NCBI GenBank assembly: GCA_035275625.1 | Contig: DATEMK010000101.1 | Location: 1 to 5,038 of the forward strand | Source of the DNA: DATEMK01 sp035275625 | GTDB taxonomy: Bacteria; Bacteroidota; Bacteroidia; AKYH767-A; OLB10 | DNA length: 5,038 nucleotides | Direction: 5' to 3' | Shown: in pieces, positions 1 to 5,038 of the stretch | How the letters are laid out: every line of letters begins with the position of its first letter | Numbering within the stretch: the first letter of the stretch is position 1 | Made by a program: the position numbers and the translations under genes | The notes under the pieces: generated by a model | The model's database searches: none | The model's input: the letters and a program-made list of their open reading frames with translations, nothing else | What the model was told of the DNA's origin: nothing

Positions 1-597
1 AAAAATTATTTTTATAACTACGAGATCCGGAGCAATGATTTTACACTGACGCTTGGCTCAGGTGATATTAAAGTGCACAACCGGCACGATGAATCAGGAT
101 GGGAAATTACTTTCTCTGAAACAGGCGCTTCCTCCATGACAGGATCACGCATAAAACAAATTGAAAAATATATTGACGATGATTTGTTCATGCTCACCTA
201 TGGAGACGGAGTTTGCAATGTGAACATTGATGAACTTATCAAATTTCATAAATCACACGGAAAAACCGGGACCGTTACAGGTGTATTGCCCCCTTCGCGT
301 TTTGGAGAATTAATCTCAGACGGTAAGACGGTAAAATCTTTTACAGAAAAACCGCAAATACACCAGGGAGGGCACATCAACGGAGGGTATTTTGTCTTCA
401 ACAAAGAATTTTTTAATTATTTAAGTCTTGATGAGAATTGCATTTTTGAGCGCACGCCATTGGAAAATCTTGCAAAAGATAATCAACTGATGGTTTACAA
501 TCACAGCGGTTTCTGGCAATGCATGGATACTTACCGTGATTTTGAGTATTTAAACTCTTTGTGGCGTGAGAATAAAGCTGAATGGAAGGTTTGGTAA
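1..597 (+). CDS. rfbF: Glucose-1-phosphate cytidylyltransferase RfbF, 5'-truncated by window
   Basis: The frame is open from base 1 to the TAA at 595-597 and gives 198 residues. The family is usually about 257 residues, so roughly the first 60 are missing, including the N-terminal nucleotide-binding loop (AGGxGTRL type). The GTG at base 73 is internal, not a start. Family signatures, numbered from the window edge, are the SSMTG stretch (44-48), the YGDGV metal/sugar-nucleotide motif (67-71), EKP (116-118), the INGGYF block (126-131) and FWQCMDT (171-177), ending in a W-x-x-W-like tail as in Salmonella RfbF. The known reaction is CTP + alpha-D-glucose 1-phosphate to CDP-glucose + PPi in the cytoplasm, the first committed step to CDP-3,6-dideoxyhexoses. 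RfbG and RfbH downstream confirm the pathway. The 3' end overlaps the predicted -33 element of the following toxin-antitoxin promoter. Identification rests on recalled family motifs and looks firm. Confidence 0.95.
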   Translation, partial: KNYFYNYEIRSNDFTLTLGSGDIKVHNRHDESGWEITFSETGASSMTGSRIKQIEKYIDDDLFMLTYGDGVCNVNIDELIKFHKSHGKTGTVTGVLPPSRFGELISDGKTVKSFTEKPQIHQGGHINGGYFVFNKEFFNYLSLDENCIFERTPLENLAKDNQLMVYNHSGFWQCMDTYRDFEYLNSLWRENKAEWKVW

Positions 598-620
598 GAT
601 TATTATTTTTTTTAACTTTG
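590..620 (+). promoter_or_regulatory. Predicted Bacteroidota-type promoter for the toxin-antitoxin pair
   Basis: TTTG at 590-593 and TAACTTTG at 613-620 are separated by 19 bases. This matches the Bacteroidota consensus of a -33 TTTG and a -7 TAnnTTTG. Transcription would start near 626-628, only a few bases before the antitoxin ATG at 635, within an A-rich leader. The -33 element lies inside the last codons of rfbF. The T-rich stretch (603-612) and A-rich stretch (621-635) around the -7 element form a weak imperfect inverted repeat. That could serve as an autoregulatory operator, as is common for toxin-antitoxin modules, but this is speculative. No terminator-like GC-rich hairpin is seen between rfbF and the antitoxin. 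Confidence 0.55.
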
Positions 621-634
621 AATAAAAGAAAAAA

Positions 635-859
635 ATGTTAGCAGTTAAAGGAATTTATGATGGGGAAAGGGTTCAATTACTTGAAAATGTAAATACCAAA
701 AAATCATTTAAAGTAATTGTTACTTTTATTGAAGAAGTAAGTGAAAAGGAGGAGATAAAAAATTTACGTAAATATTCAGAACAAACTTCCGGGTTTGAAT
801 TTTGGGAAGACCCTAAAGAAAATATTTATCAGGATAAAGTTAAGAAAAACAGGAAATGA
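635..859 (+). CDS. Putative type II antitoxin partner of the MazF/PemK-like toxin
   Basis: A 74-residue protein. The N-terminal part (about 1-34) is predicted beta-rich, opening LAVKGIYDGERVQLLE and followed by VIVTFIEE. This pattern is familiar from small conserved antitoxin-like proteins. A charged linker (35-50) follows, then an acidic/aromatic C-terminal segment FEFWEDPKENIYQD (54-67) like the toxin-wrapping tails of many antitoxins, which carry FW-x-(D/N)-P-E-(D/E)-(D/N)-IY. The expected role is to bind and neutralise the downstream toxin in the cytoplasm and possibly to repress the shared promoter. No classical helix-turn-helix or AbrB motif is recognised. The ATG at 635 has no Shine-Dalgarno but an A-rich leader typical of Bacteroidota. 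The stop codon overlaps the toxin start (ATGA at 856-859), indicating translational coupling. Toxin-antitoxin assignment depends largely on this arrangement; the exact antitoxin family was not determined. Confidence 0.72.
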   Translation: MLAVKGIYDGERVQLLENVNTKKSFKVIVTFIEEVSEKEEIKNLRKYSEQTSGFEFWEDPKENIYQDKVKKNRK

Positions 860-1182
860 ATTCCGGAGAAATTGTTCTCATTCCTTTTCCTTTTTCAGAA
901 ATATCGAATGTAAAAGTAAGACCTGCAATAATTCTGTTTTTAACAAAGGATAAATACAGGGATATAACTGTTTGCGCAATCTCCTCTGTGATTTCTTCAA
1001 AGTTATCGAAAGCCGAATTTATAATCAATCCGTCACCAACGAATGGATTGCGTGCTGTTTCAGTTGTGAAAGTTGATGGAATTGTTACTCTCCGAAAAAA
1101 CAAAGTGATTTCCAAACTCGGAAAATTAAACCATGCTGAAAACAAAAAACTCAAAGGCATTTATTTATCCCTGATGAATTAA
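856..1182 (+). CDS. MazF/PemK-family endoribonuclease toxin
   Basis: A 108-residue protein, within the usual MazF/PemK length. The N-terminus carries the family signature GEIVLIPFPF (4-13) followed by KVRPAIIL (20-27), where R22 corresponds to the catalytic arginine. The strand VCAISSVIS (39-47) matches the family (I/V)CAITSQI segment, with S43 at the position where MazF proteins usually have the catalytic threonine. The C-terminal block with SVVKVDGIVTL (69-79) and LGKL (88-91) also fits. Known members cleave mRNA at short sequence motifs and are held inactive by the cognate antitoxin. The ATG overlaps the antitoxin stop by four bases and the stop lies 9 bases before rfbG. The frame is intact, so the toxin appears functional, although the Thr-to-Ser change should be noted. 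A reverse-strand frame of similar length (840-1160) is taken as a shadow because it has no recognisable family. Confidence 0.88.
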   Translation: MNSGEIVLIPFPFSEISNVKVRPAIILFLTKDKYRDITVCAISSVISSKLSKAEFIINPSPTNGLRAVSVVKVDGIVTLRKNKVISKLGKLNHAENKKLKGIYLSLMN

Positions 1183-1191
1183 TTTTCTAAA

Positions 1192-2265
1192 ATGAGTTTC
1201 AATAAAATTTATCAAACCAAAAAAGTTTTCCTCACCGGTCATACCGGGTTCAAAGGATCATGGATGAGTGTTTGGCTGGATATGCTTGGCGCAAAAGTAA
1301 AAGGGTATGCCCTGGAGCCTGAACGAATTTCATTGTACAATCAAATTCAAACGAGTTTGAAGCACCATGAATCAGTAATTGCAGATATTCGTGACAAAAA
1401 AAAATTGGGAAAAGAAATTCTTTCATTCCAGCCTGATTTTATTTTCCATTTTGCAGCGCAGCCGCTTGTCCGGGAATCGTATAAAATTCCTGTTGAAACT
1501 TTTGAAGTAAATGCTATCGGAACTGCAAATCTTCTTGAAACTGTACGGCAATTGAAAAAAAAATGTATCGTTGTAATTGTGACAACTGATAAGGTTTATG
1601 AAAATACGGAAACCGATTATGCGTACAAAGAATCAGATAAGCTTGGCGGCTATGATCCTTACAGCGCCAGCAAAGCAGCGGCAGAAATAATTGCTGAATC
1701 TTTTCGTTTGTCATTTTTTCATCCCGGTAATTTTACGCAGCATAAAAAATCAATAGCAACAGCGCGTGCAGGCAATGTAATTGGCGGAGGTGATTATGCA
1801 AATGACAGGATTGTTCCTGACATTTACCGGTCTTTATCCAAATCTGAATTGATAAATATTCGAAATCCAAAGTCTGTTCGTCCCTGGCAGCACGTTCTTG
1901 AACCATTGAATGGCTACCTGGCCCTTGCAGAAAGAATGTATGCTGAACCCGGAAAGTACGCTGATTCATTTAACTTTGGACCTGAATTAAAGGACACCCT
2001 TACGGTTGAAGAATTGACAAAGCTTATTATAAAAAGCTGGGGAAAGGGAAAATATAAATCTGTGAATTTGAAGAATTCGCCTCACGAAGCGGGACTTTTG
2101 AAATTAAATATTGAAAAAGCAAAAAACGAATTGGATTGGAATCCGAAATGGAATGCCGGGAAAGCTGTTGAGAAAACCATGGATTGGTATAAGGAAAGCC
2201 TGAAGAAAAAAAGTGATAAATTTTATTTGTGTGCCAGGGATATTGAAGAATATAAAGAAGTTTGA
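1192..2265 (+). CDS. rfbG: CDP-glucose 4,6-dehydratase
   Basis: A 357-residue extended short-chain dehydrogenase, normal length for RfbG. It converts CDP-D-glucose to CDP-4-dehydro-6-deoxy-D-glucose using tightly bound NAD. Visible motifs are the Rossmann loop TGHTGFKGSW (15-24; G16, G19, G22), in the GHTGFKGSW form typical of this subfamily, HFAAQPLVRESY (86-97), the dehydratase triad region TTDK (131-134; T132, D133, K134) and the catalytic Tyr/Lys pair in YSASK (Y157, K161). AGNVIGGGD (193-201) and the substrate-binding segment RPWQHVLEP (230-238) also fit. The ATG at 1192 is the first start after an in-frame stop at 1180-1182, which is the toxin stop, so the start is well bounded. There is no Shine-Dalgarno. 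Only 9 bases separate it from the toxin, so it may be read from the toxin-antitoxin promoter as well as from one upstream of rfbF. The product feeds RfbH next door. Confidence 0.97.
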   Translation: MSFNKIYQTKKVFLTGHTGFKGSWMSVWLDMLGAKVKGYALEPERISLYNQIQTSLKHHESVIADIRDKKKLGKEILSFQPDFIFHFAAQPLVRESYKIPVETFEVNAIGTANLLETVRQLKKKCIVVIVTTDKVYENTETDYAYKESDKLGGYDPYSASKAAAEIIAESFRLSFFHPGNFTQHKKSIATARAGNVIGGGDYANDRIVPDIYRSLSKSELINIRNPKSVRPWQHVLEPLNGYLALAERMYAEPGKYADSFNFGPELKDTLTVEELTKLIIKSWGKGKYKSVNLKNSPHEAGLLKLNIEKAKNELDWNPKWNAGKAVEKTMDWYKESLKKKSDKFYLCARDIEEYKEV

Positions 2266-2285
2266 ATTTGAATCTGAAATAATTG

Positions 2286-3611
2286 ATGGCGGAAATTAAA
2301 GTTAATAAAGATAAAACTGTAATCAAGCAGGAAATTTTTGATTTAGTTAAAGAGTATTACGAAGAGGCATTTGCTGATAAAAAATTTATTCCCGGTGAAA
2401 CCACGGTTCCTGTAAGCGGAAAAGTTTTTGATCATAACGAGTTGACTCTTTTAGTTGATGCCTCTCTGGATGGCTGGTTCACCACAGGAAGATTCAATGA
2501 AGCTTTTGAAAAGGAACTTGCAAAATTTATTAATGTCAGGCGCGTTGTTACTGTAAATTCAGGTTCATCCGCAAACCTCCTGGCTTTTGCAACATTGACT
2601 GCTGAAGAACTTGGAGAACGAGCCATAAAACCCGGTGATGAAATAATAACAGTTGCTGTTTCTTTTCCAACCACCCTGAATCCTGCATTATTATATGGGG
2701 TTGTTCCTGTATTTGTTGATATAGAAATTCCGACATACAATATTGATATTTCAAAAATTGAAAAAGCAATAACGCCAAAAACCAAAGCAATCATCATTGC
2801 CCATACTTTAGGAAACCCTTTTAATGTGGAGGCTGTCGCTGAAATTTGCAAGAAACATAAACTGTGGCTGATTGAAGATTGCTGTGACGCACTTGGAGCA
2901 ACGTTTAACGGGAAGCACGTGGGCACATACGGAGATATCGGAACATTAAGTTTTTATCCCGCACATCATATCACGATGGGAGAAGGCGGAGCGGTTTTTA
3001 CAAACAAAAGCAAGCTGGTAAAAATCATGGAATCATTTCGTGACTGGGGACGCGATTGCTGGTGTGCATCAGGATGCGACAATACATGCGGAAAACGCTT
3101 TGAATGGCAGCAGGGAGATTTGCCTTTCGGGTATGACCATAAATACATTTATTCAAGGCTCGGTTACAATTTAAAAATTACCGATATGCAGGCAGCTCTT
3201 GGACTTGCGCAGTTAAAAAAATTACCACAGTTTATTGCAACCCGCAAACATAATTTTGAAAGACTAAAAAAGGGTCTTGTTGATTTAAGCCATAAAATAA
3301 TTTTACCAGGGGCAACTCCACACTCCGATCCTTCGTGGTTTGGTTTTCTAATTACGGTAAAAGAAAATGCAGGTATTACCCGAAATGAGTTAATAGCAAA
3401 ACTTACAGAAGCAAAAATTGCAACTCGTCTTTTATTTGCAGGTGATATACGCAAGCAGCCTTATTTTAAAAATCATAATTATCGTGTTGCCGGTGATTTA
3501 AAAAATACAAATACTGTTTTGTTAAATACCTTCTGGATTGGGGTTACACCGATGATCAATGATGAAATGATTGATTATGTAGTCAAGACATTCAAAGAAA
3601 TACTTTTTTAA
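2286..3611 (+). CDS. rfbH: CDP-4-dehydro-6-deoxyglucose 3-dehydrase (E1)
   Basis: A 441-residue DegT/DnrJ/EryC1-fold enzyme. With PMP it removes the C-3 hydroxyl of CDP-4-keto-6-deoxyglucose, giving a glucoseen that an E3 reductase then reduces to CDP-4-keto-3,6-dideoxyglucose. The ATG at 2286 is preferred over the adjoining in-frame TTG at 2283. Seen in the protein are the phosphate-binding GSSAN (93-97), the PMP-contacting Asp in EDCCDALG (D198) and SFYPAHHIT (222-230). In that last motif H227 replaces the aldolase-fold lysine, the hallmark of this dehydrase rather than an aminotransferase. The E1 iron-sulfur pattern C-X57-C-X1-C-X7-C is complete as C200, C258, C260, C268, with an extra C264 inside the loop. 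This separates it from ColD, the cluster-free GDP-sugar enzyme. It starts 20 bases after rfbG and its TAA shares a base with the next ATG. Confidence 0.97.
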   Translation: MAEIKVNKDKTVIKQEIFDLVKEYYEEAFADKKFIPGETTVPVSGKVFDHNELTLLVDASLDGWFTTGRFNEAFEKELAKFINVRRVVTVNSGSSANLLAFATLTAEELGERAIKPGDEIITVAVSFPTTLNPALLYGVVPVFVDIEIPTYNIDISKIEKAITPKTKAIIIAHTLGNPFNVEAVAEICKKHKLWLIEDCCDALGATFNGKHVGTYGDIGTLSFYPAHHITMGEGGAVFTNKSKLVKIMESFRDWGRDCWCASGCDNTCGKRFEWQQGDLPFGYDHKYIYSRLGYNLKITDMQAALGLAQLKKLPQFIATRKHNFERLKKGLVDLSHKIILPGATPHSDPSWFGFLITVKENAGITRNELIAKLTEAKIATRLLFAGDIRKQPYFKNHNYRVAGDLKNTNTVLLNTFWIGVTPMINDEMIDYVVKTFKEILF

Positions 3612-4522
3612 TGACCATCGCTATTACAGGAAGCTCCGGTTTTTTGGGGAAAGCATTACTAAGAATATTGTTTGATAAAAAATGCAAAATTATTTGTTTA
3701 GTCAGAGAAGAATCCCATGCTGAAAATTTTAGCAGCCCGGATTTTATTACTTATTCGAATAAATTAAATGACGATTCGGTAATAAAACAATTAAATAAAT
3801 TCCATCCTGATGTATTTATACATTGTGCATGGAACGGCACGGTTGGTTCAACACGCAATGAATCGTACCAATTAAATTATAATATTCCTCTATCCATTGA
3901 AAGTGTGTTATTGGCTCACGCAATTGGTTGCAAACAATGGATAGGAACCGGTTCACAAGCGGAATATGGGAACAAGAACAAAATGATTGTTGAATCTGAT
4001 CCGGCAAATCCAAATTCACTATATGGAAAAGCAAAACTTATTTCCGGAATTTTAGCGCTTGAACTTTGCAGTCGTTTAAATATGAAAGGAGTGTGGAACA
4101 GAATATTTTCTTTATACGGACGTGGCGACAATGAAAAATATTTTATTCCTTATATAATTAATTCCCTCATTAAAAATCAGCAACCAGAACTTACCAATTG
4201 TGAACAAGAATGGGATTACATATATGTGGACGATGCAGCAGAAGCAATTTATTTTCAGATATTAAATTCATGTGAAGGAATATTTAATATTTGCAGCGGG
4301 AAAACAGAATCTTTAAGAAAGGTAGCTGAATTAATTCAATCTTTATTGGGAAACAATAAAAAAATTCAGTTTGGGACTCTTCCTTATTCGAAAAATCAAA
4401 ATATGTTTCTTTCAGGCAGTTCAGATAAGTTAAGAAAGGAAACAGGCTGGAGCCCAAAATTTACTTTGGAAGAAGGTTTGAAACAAACAATAAATTACAG
4501 TCTGAAGAATGAAAGTATCTGA
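3611..4522 (+). CDS. NAD(P)-dependent sugar-nucleotide reductase/epimerase (extended SDR), possibly YerF-like
   Basis: A 303-residue extended SDR protein. The Rossmann loop is TGSSGFLG (6-13; G7, G10, G13). The catalytic set is S115 in GTGSQAEYG with Y138 and K142 in LYGKAK. Substrate-domain motifs include WNRIFSLYGRGD (162-173) and DYIYVDDAAEAI (202-213). It begins within the rfbH stop codon (TAATG), so the two are translationally coupled, and ends 14 bases inside the next gene. By position it acts on the CDP-4-keto-3,6-dideoxyglucose branch. Two roles fit: C-4 ketone reduction (paratose or abequose synthase, RfbS/RfbJ type), or reduction of an acetyl side chain made by the downstream ThDP enzyme (YerF in yersiniose A synthesis). 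The sequence alone does not separate these; the neighbouring ThDP gene favours the second. G+C in 3661-4020 is about 34% by hand count, somewhat below rfbF and rfbG. Confidence 0.85.
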   Translation: MTIAITGSSGFLGKALLRILFDKKCKIICLVREESHAENFSSPDFITYSNKLNDDSVIKQLNKFHPDVFIHCAWNGTVGSTRNESYQLNYNIPLSIESVLLAHAIGCKQWIGTGSQAEYGNKNKMIVESDPANPNSLYGKAKLISGILALELCSRLNMKGVWNRIFSLYGRGDNEKYFIPYIINSLIKNQQPELTNCEQEWDYIYVDDAAEAIYFQILNSCEGIFNICSGKTESLRKVAELIQSLLGNNKKIQFGTLPYSKNQNMFLSGSSDKLRKETGWSPKFTLEEGLKQTINYSLKNESI

Positions 4523-5038
4523 CTACGTTGCAAAGTTTCTCCAAAGCAAAAACATCACCCATGTTTTTGAATTGTCTGGTGGAATGATTACACATTTGCT
4601 TGATTCCATTCATGCTTTAAAAACAATCTCAATTGTCACCATGCACCATGAACAAGGTGCTGCCTTTGCTGCTGATGGATATGCACGTGTTAGCAATATT
4701 CCCGGAGTAGCTTTAGCTACGAGCGGTCCGGGGGCAACAAATTTACTTACCGGAATTGGCAGTTGTTATTTCGATTCTGTCCCTGCAATTTTTATAACCG
4801 GGCAGGTAAACCAGCATGAATTAAAAGGCGATAAACCCATCCGGCAATTAGGTTTCCAGGAAACGGACGTTGTTTCTATGGCAATTCCAATTACAAAAGC
4901 ATGTTATCAAATTCACGATGCTTCAACGTTACCTGAAATTTTAGAAGAAGCTTATTTTACTGCAACGAATGGAAGGCCCGGACCTGTTCTCATTGATATT
5001 CCAATGAACATTCAACGTGCTTCGACTCAAGATTCATT
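4509..5038 (+). CDS. ThDP-dependent acetolactate-synthase-like enzyme, 3'-truncated; candidate YerE-type sugar carboligase
   Basis: This frame runs from the ATG at 4509 to the window end, with 176 complete codons; the family is usually about 550-600 residues. The visible part is the N-terminal pyrimidine-binding ThDP domain. It shows HHEQGAAFAADGYAR (46-60), where E48 is the cofactor-activating glutamate, then SGPGATNLLTGI (72-83), ITGQV (96-100), LGFQETD (114-120) and NGRPGPVLIDIP (154-165). All are typical of the acetolactate synthase branch. The usual YPGG of catabolic or anabolic acetolactate synthases is replaced by FELSGGMITHLLDS (20-33), so a specialised member is likely. It overlaps the preceding SDR gene by 14 bases in another frame. 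In a CDP-dideoxysugar cluster the closest known precedent is YerE, which transfers an acetyl unit from pyruvate to C-4 of CDP-4-keto-3,6-dideoxyglucose. FAD-binding and ThDP diphosphate-binding (GDG) domains lie outside the window, so the substrate remains inferred. Confidence 0.88.
   Translation, partial: MKVSDYVAKFLQSKNITHVFELSGGMITHLLDSIHALKTISIVTMHHEQGAAFAADGYARVSNIPGVALATSGPGATNLLTGIGSCYFDSVPAIFITGQVNQHELKGDKPIRQLGFQETDVVSMAIPITKACYQIHDASTLPEILEEAYFTATNGRPGPVLIDIPMNIQRASTQDS

Noticed and set aside
598..634. T-rich run after rfbF as an intrinsic terminator
   Set aside because: There is no GC-containing hairpin before the T run. The stretch is better explained as A/T-rich promoter DNA.
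840..1160. 106-codon reverse-strand frame opposite the toxin gene
   Set aside because: It is almost fully antisense to the toxin, has no recognisable motif, and the toxin frame has clear MazF family signatures.
1971..1978. A second TAACTTTG, matching the -7 promoter consensus, inside rfbG
   Set aside because: No TTTG lies at the required 17-23 base distance upstream and the site encodes a conserved Phe-Asn-Phe-Gly segment of RfbG. It shows that the -7 motif alone occurs by chance.
2261..2285. TTTGAATTTGAA direct repeat in the rfbG-rfbH gap, considered as promoter or regulatory repeat
   Set aside because: The nearest match to TAnnTTTG has a mismatch in the TA pair, no -33 element is suitably spaced, and the first repeat unit overlaps the rfbG stop. 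A 20-base gap is consistent with simple co-transcription.
2283..2285. TTG as start codon of rfbH
   Set aside because: The next codon is an ATG in the same frame, which gives the usual RfbH N-terminus and is the more common start.
2432..2926. 164-codon reverse-strand frame opposite rfbH
   Set aside because: It lies wholly within rfbH, whose frame carries the full set of E1 motifs. The reverse translation is low-complexity and has no family features.

Overview
The window reads as part of a surface-polysaccharide (O-antigen or capsule) cluster from a low-G+C bacterium, most likely a member of the Bacteroidota. Three things point there: coding DNA of roughly 34-39% G+C (hand counts of samples), start codons preceded by A/T-rich sequence without Shine-Dalgarno motifs, and one site matching the Bacteroidota promoter pattern TTTG-N19-TAnnTTTG (590-620). 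The phylum assignment is an inference. All genes lie on the + strand and there is no gene-free stretch longer than about 40 bases.

Layout: (1) 1-597, C-terminal three quarters of RfbF, glucose-1-phosphate cytidylyltransferase, cut by the window start. (2) 590-1182, a very A/T-rich (about 30% G+C) two-gene type II toxin-antitoxin module with its own predicted promoter: a 74-residue antitoxin and a 108-residue MazF/PemK-type toxin sharing an ATGA overlap. (3) 1192-2265, RfbG, CDP-glucose 4,6-dehydratase. (4) 2286-3611, RfbH (E1), the pyridoxamine-phosphate and [2Fe-2S] dehydrase, with all cluster cysteines and the diagnostic histidine intact. (5) 3611-4522, an extended-SDR sugar-nucleotide reductase/epimerase. 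(6) 4509-5038, the N-terminal part of an acetolactate-synthase-like thiamine-diphosphate (ThDP) enzyme, cut by the window end.

How they work together: RfbF, RfbG and RfbH are the standard route from glucose-1-phosphate towards CDP-4-keto-3,6-dideoxy-D-glucose. The E3 reductase partner of RfbH is not in the window. A ThDP carboligase and an SDR reductase directly after RfbH recall the Yersinia yersiniose A pathway, where YerE adds a two-carbon unit from pyruvate to C-4 of the CDP-keto-sugar and YerF reduces the new side chain. The most interesting reading is therefore a cluster for a 4-C-branched 3,6-dideoxyhexose, with a toxin-antitoxin pair lodged between its first two visible biosynthetic genes.
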